Below are positions 34,301 through 44,376 of a stretch of 64,000 bases of DNA, in pieces. The notes under the pieces are model-generated. The model did no database searches. It was given only the letters and a program-made list of their open reading frames with translations, and had not been told where the DNA came from. Within the stretch, counting starts at the first letter, position 1. Every line of letters starts with the position of its first letter. Both the position numbers and the translations under genes were made by a program. This DNA comes from Cercis canadensis (Eukaryota; Streptophyta; Magnoliopsida; Fabales; Fabaceae), in contig QAOA01008160.1 in the NCBI GenBank assembly GCA_003255065.1, forward strand, positions 110,234 to 174,233. Reading direction: 5' to 3'.

Positions 34301-36416
34301 GCATAAATAGATTTTTTATTCATGCTTTGTGCCGTTACTTTCTCTTAAGGCCAACTGAAGTATATATCCTGCGGTAAAAAAATCTATCGGATGGATGTAT
34401 AAAAATATTCAATCTTTGTCAATCATCATGGTGTTTTCTGATACACATTCCTTTCAATAATTGAGTTTTTTGAATTTATAGGAAGCATTTATTGTTAAGC
34501 TTGCTAGTTGAAAATTCAATTGCCTCTAGAAAAGTTTCAAATATAGCTTGCCTGCAAGTGAAATTTGATTCCTGTAGCGGATGCTGATTCAATCTGATTG
34601 AGTCAATGCAGGATTATGTAATGGTATTTCTTCATGGTTTTCTTGGGGCTGGTGAAGACTGGATTACCATCATGAAGGCCATTTCAGGATCCGCTAGATG
34701 CATTTCAATTGACCTTCCTGGTCACGGGAAATCAGTTATACATGGTGTAAAGGATGCCAGCGAGGGATCATGGTTGTCACTCCAAATGATTGCTGATGTA
34801 TTACATAAACTAATTCATCATATCACTCCAGCGAAAGTTACTCTTGTTGGCTATTCAATGGGAGCAAGGATTGCATTGTACATGGCACTGAGATATAGTG
34901 ATAAGGTATACTAATGACGTCTAAAGTTTTGTTTGATACTCAGTTCGAAACTTTGAAGTCACTTTTCCATGCTCATTGATTAACAATTTAAACATTTATT
35001 ATGAAGGCAAAAGGAGCCGTCTTGATATCTGGAAGCCCTGGGTTAAAAGATAAATTAGCAAGAAAAATTCGTACCGCTAAAGATGATTCCAGGGCACGCT
35101 CCATGATTCGGCATGGCTTAAAACCTTTTGTCAATTCCTGGTATGCAGGAGAGCTATGGAAAAGGTGACCTTTGGTTTCTGACCTTTAGAATGCTCAGCT
35201 AATTTTGGTGATCTTATTATACTTCATATTATTCTTCATTTATTACCGAAGTGTCATCCATTGAACAGCTTGCGAAGCCATCCCCATTTCAGTCGAATCA
35301 TTGCAAGTCGCTTGCAGCATGATGACGTGCAGGGTCTTGCAAAGATGGTGTCAGGCTTAAGCATAGGGAGGCAGCAGTAAGCTAATCAAGCTTAACTAAT
35401 CATTCGTTTTCTTAGCTTTGGTTGATCATTTGTGTCATTTTCTTGGTATAATTTCTGTCCTATTTAGTTTCTCTAGTTTTTGATGTGTTGAAAGGGTAAA
35501 GGATTGTTTACTATAAATTTTATTGGGTCACTTTTATCATACCAAATTTCTACGTGGTTCATGCCATGCTCAGAAATATATGATATTGGGCTTAATCAGT
35601 TTGACTGATCCAGCCCCTAGTATCTCAAGTGTTTCACTCAGATTTTTTATTTTTTTGGGGAGGGGGTGGGGTGTTTACAGTAAATCCAATTCCTGGTAAG
35701 ACTCCTATACAAGGAAAAAGAACATTCAAAATACCATCTGTTGCACCGTCTATTGGAAATTCAAATGCTCTGGAGGGCTTCGAAATCATTGAGGAAATAA
35801 TATACTGATTTGGACTGCCTTTTTACTTCTTTGTATCAAAAGGAACTTAGAATAGTCTCAAATGTTGTATTGAAGGGAACTCCTTCAAATTCTTTAACTA
35901 CGACTAGGAGCTATCCTATAGAAGTAATATCTAGATTCAGAAAGGTCTGTCCTTATTGATTGTATGCTATATCTAAATGTGATTGAGGTTATGAACTGAA
36001 CTTCTTTACTGTTGTGATAAGTTGTTAATCAACAATTCATGATTTAATTCTCATAATGTTCGTTTTGTAATGTCTCTAGATAATATTAGGTTATGCTTAG
36101 TCCAATTTCAATGCACAATTATAAAATGATCTACAATTTTTCGTCACTTTTTCTTTTCCTGCATAACAGATCACTGTGGGACGATTTGAAGACTTGCAGA
36201 ATACCTCTTCTGGTCATATATGGAGAGAAGGATACTAAATTTAAGAAAATTTCTCGGGAAATGAGCAATGCAATCAACTCTGGCTTGGAGGGTGGGCATG
36301 AACAATGGAACGACATCCATGAGGTGGTTGAGATTCCCAACTGTGGGCATGCTGCTCATTTGGAGAACCCTCTTCCTATCATTGCTGCCTTGAGAAAGTT
36401 CATGACAAGACTATAA
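22104..36416 (+). CDS. PHYLLO: PHYLLO: fused MenF-like/MenD/MenC/MenH, phylloquinone synthesis
   Basis: Twenty-eight exons can be joined without a break: 22104-22286, 22407-22616, 23064-23281, 23944-24061, 24247-24363, 24480-24581, 25108-25167, 25291-25359, 26031-26135, 26210-26404, 26750-26848, 27356-27922, 28076-28300, 28632-28934, 29284-29351, 29633-29791, 30934-31059, 31155-31280, 31412-31547, 31979-32134, 32271-32513, 32633-32800, 32947-33090, 33287-33748, 34612-34905, 35007-35164, 35269-35376, 36170-36416. They total 5166 nt, or 1721 residues, close to the ~1715 I recall for Arabidopsis PHYLLO. The first ~60 residues are Ser/Arg-rich, as expected of a chloroplast transit peptide. The order is MenF-like, MenD, MenC, MenH; each is described separately. 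The product should convert isochorismate through SEPHCHC and SHCHC to o-succinylbenzoate in the plastid for vitamin K1. Every junction keeps phase and all introns are GT-AG. The least certain border is the exon 9 acceptor (26030), chosen over 26009 because only it keeps phase. Confidence 0.95.
26031..31280 (+). other. PHYLLO module 2: MenD (SEPHCHC synthase)
   Basis: Exons 9-18, residues about 360-1016. A ThDP-dependent enzyme that adds a 2-oxoglutarate-derived succinyl unit to isochorismate. Diagnostic pieces are ANINAVWASLIVEECSRLGL, FCIAPGSRSSPLAVAA (substrate-binding Ser-Arg loop), VVEASQDFVPLILLTADRPP, NHFGSFVRFFFNLP, NRGASGIDGLLSTAIGFA, and the ThDP/Mg motif GDVSLLHDTNGL (residues 863-874) followed by LNNHGGAIFSLLP. 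All expected blocks are present, so the module looks functional. Confidence 0.9.
31412..33748 (+). other. PHYLLO module 3: MenC (o-succinylbenzoate synthase)
   Basis: Exons 19-24, residues about 1017-1453. This is an enolase-superfamily dehydratase. Visible active-site residues are the KxK motif (K1193 and K1195 in IKLK), D1225 in RADANRNW, E1252 in the EEP motif, D1274 in ALDET and the second catalytic Lys K1302 in VIKPSVVGG. All metal ligands and both acid/base lysines are therefore intact. Near its start lies a Thr-Ser repeat encoded by an (ACATCA)n tract (31433-31461), probably in the flexible linker from MenD. Confidence 0.9.
34612..36416 (+). other. PHYLLO module 4: MenH (SHCHC synthase, alpha/beta hydrolase)
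   Basis: Exons 25-28, residues about 1454-1721. This alpha/beta-hydrolase fold removes pyruvate from SEPHCHC. The oxyanion-side motif FLHGFLG, the DLPGHGKS loop, the nucleophile elbow VGYSMGAR (S1535), the acid D1661 in YGEKD and the base H1700 in NCGHAAHLENP form the complete Ser-Asp-His triad. The stop codon TAA follows MTRL at 36414-36416. Confidence 0.9.
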
Positions 36417-36914
36417 AGGGTATATAGTCCAATTGGAAGATATAGAGGAGCTAATATCCTCTTAAGAAGATGCAAATACAAACGGCAGTAACCAATACAA
36501 GGTATGTAACGCTTTAGACCTAAATGATAAATCTGACCTGTGAAACTTGGAGTTGTATGCATAATTTTACATGCGCGATCATAGGAAGTTGGATGAATAT
36601 AATACAGATTGAGTTGCGGTCCTACTTGACTCTCTATCAAGAGTTGCCTGGTGGTGAAAAGGAAATTACTTACAAACAAATTGAATATTCAGGTTTGGTT
36701 TAAAATATATCTTTGCTTGGTTTCAATTTTCTTTTATGTAAAATAATGATTGTGAATATATTTTAAGTTTGAAGGTTTCTCATTACCTATGAAATGAAGT
36801 TAACACATCTCATCTGCCGTTTTCTTAGCCTTAATGTAAAATATTTAAATTATTAGATATACAAAATAAGTTGCTCTGGTCTTAAAGCTTTAAGGTAGTA
36901 ACTATTAAGTTACT

Positions 36915-36990
36915 AGGTGTGATTTAGTAGTTAGGGATTTTGATAATTTTGAGTTCAAACCTTGATGCTACTAATGTAAACAAAAATAAA
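36915..36990 (+). mobile_element. SINE-like head (tRNA box A/B)
   Basis: A box-A-like GTGATTTAGTAGTTAGGG is followed at a tRNA-like distance by a box-B-like GAGTTCAAACC (36951-36961) and then an A-rich stretch. It does not fold into an obvious cloverleaf with an aminoacyl stem, so a tRNA-derived SINE remnant is more likely than a tRNA gene. Confidence 0.35.
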
Positions 36991-37616
36991 AAGCCTCAAG
37001 GGTAATATTGTAAGCGTACTGTAGCTTTAGTTATGTTTATGTATCATCAATTACCAAGCTATCATTCCCAAGTCTCAATCTCCACATTCAATCTTCGTCC
37101 ACTCAGATTACAGCTCTGGTTCCCATACTACACTACACACCCTGTAGTTTTCTTGCTCCAGTTGCAGGCTTCCCATTCCTGAAGTTGGTAAAAACCCCAT
37201 GCCCCCACCATTAAACTGGGACATATATAGTGAAAAATAACCTGCTGTCCCTCAATTTTGTCTTGTACAGACGGATATCTGGTGAGTGGTTGGTGGCAGA
37301 TTCCTGTGCTATATCTTTCAACTCGGTTGCAACTGCAATTGAACTTTCATACCTTTCTTACTCTTCAGTCTTCTCCCTCTCGTTTTCCAAATTCCCTCTT
37401 GAAGATAAGGGATCAAAATAGTCTTCGGCTGCTAGCTCTAATGGATCCAAATCTAGATCTGTCCCTGCGCAGCTGCTCCACAAACTGGACAAGCTCAAGA
37501 ATTTGTGCATTTCAGGATAATTTTATAAATGTTTTGATTTCATTGAGGAGATTTTATTTTACCTTTATGGCAAGTTATATCCTTCCATAAAATCAACAAG
37601 CGTGTAGATTATCTAG

Positions 37617-37790
37617 TAAGGGGATGTTCTAGTTTAGCCAAAGGTTTCGGGTTTGAGCTTTGGGTATGTAGCTGCATCAGTTGGGAGAGCTTTGCCGCCC
37701 TGTGGTCCTTATCGGCTCGAATTCAGATTAGTCGGGTGAAGTCCGAACATTGGTGGATTAACCCAAAAGAAAAATCCTCCCATAAAAATT
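37617..37790 (+). mobile_element. SINE-like repeat
   Basis: The sequence has a box-B-like GGTTTCGGGTTTGAGC, then a GC-richer body (TTGCCGCCCTGTGGTCC, GGCTCGAATTCAGATTAGTC) and an A-rich end near 37770-37790. This body resembles common eudicot SINE families seen from memory. Target-site duplications were not identified. Confidence 0.4.
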
Positions 37791-38146
37791 AATTTTATTT
37801 ACAAGAGCAAGTCAATTGCCTCGGGCAAAAAATTAGCAGGAAGTTGTCAACACTCGTCAACATGTGAATATTATCTTCAAAGATAAAGCCTATTCCCTTA
37901 TAACACATCGCCAGCCGATACATGGCAGCATCTATAACACTTTTGGCATATGCTTCAAAGATAACAAGAGACAAGCCTCTCTGCTTAGTAATAAACAGAA
38001 CTTCCCGCAAACTTGTTTTGATGATTCAAATTTCAAATATATTTATTTGCAGTTATGTTATCACTTGAGTCCACGCAACAGGAAAGACCTAAAATGTTTC
38101 TTTAAATTTGTTATCAGAAAATAAAGCAAACTACTAATAGGCAAAT

Positions 38147-38215
38147 AGCCTTGGCTTAACTAGTATAGCCATTGAGCCAAAAGGTCAAGTCTAGGGTTCA
38201 AACATTCGTTGGATT
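38147..38215 (+). mobile_element. SINE-like or tRNA-pseudogene head
   Basis: Box-A-like TGGCTTAACTAG (38152-38163) and box-B-like GGGTTCAAAC (38194-38203) lie about 30 nt apart, as in pol III promoters of tRNA-derived SINEs. The 3' side runs into a T-rich tract. No complete acceptor stem is visible. Confidence 0.35.
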
Positions 38216-38476
38216 TTTTTTCCAAAAAGAACAACTGCTCTCCTCCCAAAGCATTAGAAAGAAAAAAATAAATAATAATAAGGATACAAAAAACATTATG
38301 AATATTATTGACACGAATTCGGCAGCATTTATTCTCTATGTACAAAACAACTTCAAAATTTCCTCCTATAACACCACTATCACTCTTAATTACAAAGGGT
38401 TTCAAAGTAGTTTGTAAGAGGTTAATTCAAACCTCCATCATGTACCAAAAACCAGAAAAGGAGCTTTATATGCACA

Positions 38477-38830
38477 TCAGAAGCTAGAACGGAGGTAGTG
38501 CCTCGCTGAACTGAAGCAGATGGGTATGGTGAGGCACAAGAGTATGCTAAACCCTGTGGTAATAGACACAACAGCAAGCAGCAGGCAATAGTTTGAAAGC
38601 CTCGGATATGCGTGGCGCAGTGTTAAGGAAGTGAAGGAACCAAAGAAGGAAAAGTTGAGAGACAATATAAAAGCATGAAATAAGGAAGGGTTATCGTGAA
38701 ATATGATTGTTGGAACTGGGTTTCCATCCACCGTTTTGTAATGGAATTGGATAAGTGACAACGCCGTTGCTGCAGAGACCGATAAGATTAGACCCTCTAT
38801 TTGGGTTTTCTTGCCGGATTCCCCATCCAT
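38477..38830 (-). CDS. Small membrane protein of unknown function, copy 1
   Basis: An uninterrupted 117-residue frame. I do not recognise the family. Three hydrophobic segments are visible at about residues 13-29, 51-70 and 82-107, separated by the conserved stretches YKTVDGNPVPTIIF and SLNFSFFGSFTSLTLRHA. It shares about 71% identity by eye over 98 aligned residues with the protein at 42195-42539. The differences are mostly conservative, which argues that both frames are under protein-level selection. Both lie on the minus strand ~3.4 kb apart, so they are a tandem duplication. No signal peptide cleavage site or catalytic motif is evident; a small integral membrane protein is all that can be said. 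Confidence 0.65.
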   Translation of the reverse strand: MDGESGKKTQIEGLILSVSAATALSLIQFHYKTVDGNPVPTIIFHDNPSLFHAFILSLNFSFFGSFTSLTLRHAYPRLSNYCLLLAVVSITTGFSILLCLTIPICFSSARHYLRSSF

Positions 38831-39211
38831 CTTCTCCGAGCGAGGAAAGTTTTATGCTGGATTCCCCTCCATAATAAATATAAGTTGATTCATCTCTATC
38901 CAAGCAACTATAGATAACTTCAAGAAACTAGCAATGATGTCAACTTGTAAACTACGTATTAGAGTAGATTACTCCAACATGTATCTTTTGGATTTACCTA
39001 AAATTACAAGACATCAAGACATTTTTGAAACTTAAAAAAACACCCCTTTACATCTAACAACATCGATCAAATAATAACATAATTAGTACTTTCCTCTATC
39101 AGAAAGAATAATAACTCATCAAATTAGCTAACAATACTTACAGCTTAAATAGGCTCAGAAGCCATTTTGAATAGAGGAGTTTTGACTCTTAGCTATTTTG
39201 AAGGGGAACTC

Positions 39212-39569
39212 TTAGGCTACTCCCCTTATTTTAAGGGAAAAAAACAGAAAAAATATCTTTAATTAGGAGTTTGGAGTATTTTGAACTTTTGATAGATTTT
39301 AAAAAACTGAATCACTAAATATGTGCTAAAATAGTTAATTTCTTATAAAATACATAAACGTAACAATCTAGGAAACATACCAAAAAAAATAGATAATGAT
39401 TTTTTAGACCATGTTAAATTGAAATTTTGTTAATAGTTTGTGGATGTGATTCATACTGAATGACACAATTTTTCGATATATTTATAATGATATTAAAATA
39501 ATAAATTTATTCTGCTCTAAACTCTTAATTTTTTTTTTCATTTGTGCCCCTTAAAATAAGGGTAGCCTA
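39212..39569. mobile_element. MITE with ~25-bp terminal inverted repeats
   Basis: The left end TTAGGCTACTCCCCTTATTT with TTAAGGG is mirrored by the right end, whose complement reads CTAGGCTACCCTTATTTT with AAGGGGC. The 358-bp unit has no coding capacity and is internally AT-rich with weakly pairing arms. The termini resemble those of the element at 3157-3544, so the two belong to one family. It lies between the two tandem membrane-protein genes. Confidence 0.65.
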
Positions 39570-41077
39570 GAAATTATGGGTACATATGATATTTGATTAA
39601 GATCCAATTGATTTATTATTGTTGTTGTTGTTGTAGAAAAGTATATCGTGAAAACAATAACGTACGTTTACCTGAACATTTTAAATAAAAGAAGTCATAC
39701 TAAATTCATTTAGTTTTTTGCTCCTTGTTGGTCACGTACATCTATGCATTGTTTATTTTCAGTATTTTAATTTGCCGCCCACAATAATTCCATTTAACAG
39801 ACGACTATAGAACTAATCCGAAATTGACAAATCATCATGCTTACAAAACTGACAAATCACCTATCATTAAAACAGTAAAAAACTCATTTGAATGTGACTT
39901 TGTAACATAAAAACGCGCTTTGATTAAAACGTGTTGAGAAATCAAACTGACTTTTACATACATATTGGATTAATATTTTAACAAGATGCAATTTCTGATT
40001 AAAAAACGACAACAAGGTTAGGGGCAGACACGTATGATGCACGCTAGAGTTTAAAAACCTTATTCAAATATACCATATTTTTATTCTGAGAAAGAGGCAA
40101 TGTTCCCACAACTACCAAAGAGGCAAGAATTGTCCCCACGCTCACAAGTTGAATTCCAGATGATCACATGTATGCTTTATGCTTATGTGGACAAGCTTAT
40201 GGTTAGAGATGCATTTTCTTCTTGTGATTGATCTTATCATAATTGAATATAAAATGCATACATCCAATCTTAAGATTATACCCTATAGATCATATCTTCA
40301 TTTTATAAACAATTCAACCCTTAAACCTTAGTCATGGTATGAATATCGTCGTATATACATGTTCCAAGACATATCATCTTTCATTATAGAAATCACCAGT
40401 TACTGTAAAAGTATGGTAGCATCTATCCAATTCATACACGAAATCTAGAATTTTCATAAAGATCTGTTGGACTAAAAAATCATGATTTCAATGAGAGGAT
40501 GAAGAAAAGATTAAAAGAATCACATAAAGGAAACAGCAAATCCCATCAAATAGGGTGTTCCAAGATCTGCCACAGTAAAAGCTAGATTTAAGAACTAGAT
40601 AAAGGATCGTAATCATCATGTTTGACAAATAAAAACGGTTTATTAAAGATTAAGAAGAAAAAAAAAAAAAAAGGTAAGAGAGCACTCCTTGTAAAACTGC
40701 GCAAACAGGGGGAACTCAAAGAAATAGACTATGGATGGTTTTGGAGGTTAGTTAGCAAAAACTTTCAAACAAAGGAGAGATTATGAGTCTTATAAACGAA
40801 CCTCTTAATAATTCCCCGGATCAATCCAAATAAACTGGAACTCAACTCTTGCAGGAAGAGAAGAAGGAAATTAAAACAAAGCCCGATCGAGTTTGGTGAG
40901 TTTGCTTTGGAAAAGAACCAGATGAACTCACAAGATCACCTATGAGGTGCACTGACAGAGACATTTTCAGGTCGCTCCACCATTTGTAAGACGTCGCACA
41001 AGGAAGAGCTTTTGACCTGAGCATTAAGAGAGAGAGAAGTCCAACCTTTTTTTTTTAGTTCTTGAGAGATATATGAT

Positions 41078-41325
41078 CAGTTTAATTCTGAAATTTTTTT
41101 TTAGTGTTACTTTAATCCATAAAAAATAATAATTTTCATGAAAATAATTTTTTGTCTAATTTCTCTTAGTGAGAGTTAATACTTAATAGAAACTTTCACA
41201 TAGTACATTAAATGTAAATATAACTAGTCTCGTACGTAAAAGTTGATTGAGAATTATTTTAATGAACAAAATTATCTTCTAATAATTAAAGTGATACTAA
41301 AAAAAATTTATGACTAAATTAACTG
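41078..41325. mobile_element. MITE-like long inverted repeat
   Basis: The left arm CAGTTTAATTCTGAAATTTT continuing TTTTAGTGTTACTTTAAT pairs with the right arm, whose complement reads CAGTTAATTTAGTCATAAAT continuing TTTTTAGTATCACTTTAAT. The ~248-bp unit has no open frame. Termini differ from the GGCTAC family, so this is a second MITE family. Confidence 0.55.
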
Positions 41326-42005
41326 TGTTAGATAAAAAATAAGTTTTACTCTAAGCAATATGTTATAATTAAGGAAATATATTGGTGTGAATGAACAGAG
41401 ATATAAAACAGTCATTGATTTCAAGATCTTGAAAATTGTAATATTCTTACTATCTTGCATTCTAGGGCGAGCTGAAAGTGAATCATTGACGGTAAATATC
41501 ATGGATGTTGTTTCTAAAAATACAGGTTAGCTCTACTTCTATCCACAATTTGAATTATAATATTCTTCCTCACACGGGGTCACTTAATTTGATATTAGTT
41601 TTGAATCAAATCCAAAAACGTGATTTTACTTTTTCAGGATCAATATAGTACTATCCCATTTTAAAATGGGGTAAAGTAATATGACCCCATATATTTTTCA
41701 TGTTAACTCTTTTAAGAAAAATATACTTCTCAGTGCTCCATCACTATTTAATTATGTTGGACTTGTAATTATCATTTCTTGTTCTATATATATTACTTTG
41801 TTCTATTTTGTTTGCTGCTAGGTCATTAATTTCCAACAGCAATTCTTTAGACCCCTGCTAGTGCTGAGTTGCCTTTCTATTTAATTACCTCTTATATTCA
41901 AAGCCAAAACAGACGATGCAAAATAATAGCATGAAATTTACAATTTCAAGAAATTAAATAGTCATTCTTTTGGGAGAAATTTAATTACCTCCCATTATGT
42001 TTTTT

Positions 42006-42006
<1 letters not shown>

Positions 42007-42048
<42 letters not shown>

Positions 42049-42049
42049 G
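42007..42049. repeat. AC/AT microsatellite
   Basis: A run of AC dinucleotides (about 12 uninterrupted units) followed directly by AT dinucleotides, ~500 nt beyond the 3' side of the preceding spacer and just 3' of the membrane-protein copy 2 gene. Confidence 0.9.
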
Positions 42050-42194
42050 GGATGGGGGGAGACAGACGAAGCAGTTAACTTGATAATTTCTTCCTGAAAA
42101 TCACTTTAAAGCCGTGGTTGTTACACAAAACTGCCGAAAATATACGAAAGAGCATGTATCAGAAAGACATAGCAGCAGGGATGTTATAAAGACC

Positions 42195-42539
42195 TTATAC
42201 ATCATTGGCTATAATAGACGTAGAGTGCCTTGCTAAGTTGAAGGTGATGGGTAGAGTGAGCCACAGTATTATGGAAACTGCAGTGAACACGGACGCAACA
42301 GCGAGAAGCAGGCAACATTTTGCAAGCCTGGGCCATGCGTTCCGTAGGCTTAAGGAAGTGAATGAACCAAAGAATGAAAAATTGAGAGACAAAACAAATA
42401 GATGGAATAAGGAGGGCGTATCCTGGAATATGATACTCGGAACTGGGTTTCCATCTACATTTTTGTATGGGAATTGGATGAGTGATAATGCTGTTGCTAT
42501 TGAAACCCCCAAGATTTGAATCTCTAATTGCTTAGACAT
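42195..42539 (-). CDS. Small membrane protein of unknown function, copy 2
   Basis: An uninterrupted 114-residue frame, paralogous to the protein at 38477-38830 (about 71% identity over the shared core). It has the same three hydrophobic segments and the conserved VDGNPVPSIIF and SLNFSFFGSFTSLSLRNA stretches, with a shorter N-terminus (MSKQLEIQILGVS). A TATA-like TATATAAAG on the minus strand near 42585-42595 lies about 50 nt upstream of the ATG. Family and function are not recognised. The N- and C-terminal tails differ most between the copies, while loops and helices are conserved. Confidence 0.65.
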   Translation of the reverse strand: MSKQLEIQILGVSIATALSLIQFPYKNVDGNPVPSIIFQDTPSLFHLFVLSLNFSFFGSFTSLSLRNAWPRLAKCCLLLAVASVFTAVSIILWLTLPITFNLARHSTSIIANDV

Positions 42540-43499
42540 AGCCTATATCCTATTCATAATTCTCACCATTTCTATCTCTTCCATTCTTTATATAGACGTA
42601 ATGCTTATAATGTACAATGCTGCCGCCCTCGTTTAAAACTAGGGTTTAACTTTAGCTTTTTAAATTAAAGCCACTAAGCTTCTAAAGGCTGGCTATGGAA
42701 GTTCTTTCAGCTCTAGATATTTTTAACTAGATAAATTAATAAAATAAACCATTGAAGCTGTCCTACACTTGTTTCCTTAATTCGGGGGTCCTCGCCCTAC
42801 TTTGCTTTTAAGAAATTGTTAAACACAATTAAGTTAAATTTGAAGGATCGGATTTCTATAATCTGCACATGTGAATAACAACGAACTGGAATAATTTCAA
42901 CCTTATATTTTGATATTCCAAATAGAGAGCGCTATCATGAAATTAAATAAAGCCAAGAGTAAAGTTACAATTTTAAAATCGGTGACAACGTAGGGAAGAT
43001 GGATCCAAGCGGCAAAGTTTTAATAACAATGTCTTGAACTAGCGGTGAAGCACAATGTCAAGTTAGGTTTGATGTTGAACCCAATCTCTAGCACATGGAT
43101 CACGCCAATTACCTTGGCAAAGTCATTTCAAAAATATTATTAAAAGGCTGTGAGTTCTGCCATAATATTTTGATGACAAGATTTTATTTTATTTTTTGCC
43201 TGTAAATAAATGACAATTGTAATTACAATTGAGGAGATTTGAAAGCCATACAATTTTTTTCTTTTAGATGACATAAATGTATAAACTATAAATGATCTAA
43301 ATTCTTTTAAATATTAAATCATACTTAATAACTTATAAAAATATTTAAAAATTCAAAAACTGTTATGTGTATAAATTACGAGTATAAATTGTTTGCTAGC
43401 ACCCCTTCGATAATTACGAGTTCACCATATTCCATGTAAAAACCATGCGCCAAGTAGCAATTTTAAAATAGACATTTCAATGGGCTTGGAATAAATTTT

Positions 43500-43852
43500 C
43501 CCATCTGCTCCAAAGGGAAGTCTGTGACCAGATAGCAGATGTTATGCCTCCAAACCAGTTGCTTAGTCTGACTGTTTGGTTGCCGTTGATCTGAATACTA
43601 AGGGTTGTCCCCTTGACCACCCTTGCTGTTCAATGGTTTCGGTGATTCAGGACTTGCTAAGCTCAGCAGGGGTGCTGCGGCTTCAACACACCCTTAGAGA
43701 AGAAAATTGTGGGGCAGATTGGCTTGCCAATTGGGCTGTTGCTTGGATGCAGGCATTCAGATTCTTTTGGATGATGCAGCTGGAGTTAGCTTAGGTCGCT
43801 TTGTCTCAGTGTAGTTTCTGTTTGTTCTCTTTTTGCTACCAAAAAAAAAAAA
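43500..43852 (+). mobile_element. 5'-truncated LINE: RNase H end, 3' UTR and poly(A)
   Basis: The frame at 43576-43794 reads like the C-terminal RNase H domain of plant L1-type LINEs: a middle part CPLDHPCCSMVSVIQDLL, then the diagnostic LREENCGADWLANWA (compare H..RE.N..AD.LA). It is followed by a short U-rich 3' UTR ending TTTTTGCTACC and an uninterrupted A tract (43841-43852). Only the last few hundred bases of the element remain, as is usual for LINE insertions. Its tail matches the miniature insertion in the F-box pseudogene. Target-site duplications were not found. Confidence 0.7.
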
Positions 43853-44219
43853 TTATTCTTGTGACCTTTTCCTAAAGATAATTAGTTTCTTGACAATGAC
43901 AAACTTTTATATGTATTATATAAGAAGAACTAGTAATGTCAAATTGTAATAAAATATTAAATTAGGATTATATGATACTACGTAAGTATGTTATACTACA
44001 CCTGATGTGATAAACATCTAGATTATTTGAGATAAATATTACAATCTCAACTGTTGGATCAACTTAATAGCTACCGGAAGTGCTAATCTAAATAAGCTTT
44101 AATTTAACCCAATAATTAATGAAAAATACAAAGAAACCCCATAAATTATTTTATGCAACGTCTATTCCCCTATGTTTGATACACCAACAAAGTCCTCAGT
44201 CCTCAATAATCGCTGAACC

Positions 44220-44376
44220 ATGGCTCCGATTACAGTGGGAGATGTGATTCCCGACAGCACACTCTCCTGTTTGGACCAAGACAACAAGCCCCAAACTGTG
44301 TCCATTCACTCCCTTGCCGCCGGCAAGAAGGTCATCATCTAGGGTGTTCCTAGTGCCTTTACTTCTACTTGCAGAG
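44220..44376 (+). pseudogene. Type II peroxiredoxin (PrxII) exon-1 pseudogene
   Basis: The frame starting MAPITVGDVIPDSTLSCLDQ continues with SIHSLAAGKKVII, then a stop codon (TAG at 44340-44342), then GVPSAFTSTC, ending at a GT donor (44377). This is clearly the first exon of a cytosolic PrxII thiol peroxidase, whose normal text has FGVPGAFTPTC at that place; the peroxidatic Cys is still present. The stop replaces the Phe codon of the conserved F-G-V-P. No downstream exon with the rest of the enzyme was found in the following kilobase, so this is a truncated genomic (intron-bordered) copy, not a retrocopy. Confidence 0.8.

Larger units (their letters stand above)
36417..38476. other. 3' flank of PHYLLO with SINE-like sequences
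   Basis: Contains the PHYLLO 3' UTR (no clear AATAAA assigned) and three tRNA-like or SINE-like fragments listed separately. A 110-codon frame at 37258-37590 shows no recognisable domain. Confidence 0.45.
39570..42194. other. Spacer between the two membrane-protein genes
   Basis: Contains the MITE at 41078-41325 and an AC/AT microsatellite at 42007-42049. I see no gene in it. Confidence 0.45.

Noticed and set aside
37258..37590. A 110-codon frame downstream of PHYLLO
   Set aside because: No recognisable domain, and it overlaps another frame of similar length. I could not find splice-compatible partners.
38147..38215. A functional tRNA gene
   Set aside because: Box A- and B-like sequences are present but no acceptor stem or anticodon arm can be formed, so it was kept only as a SINE-like head.
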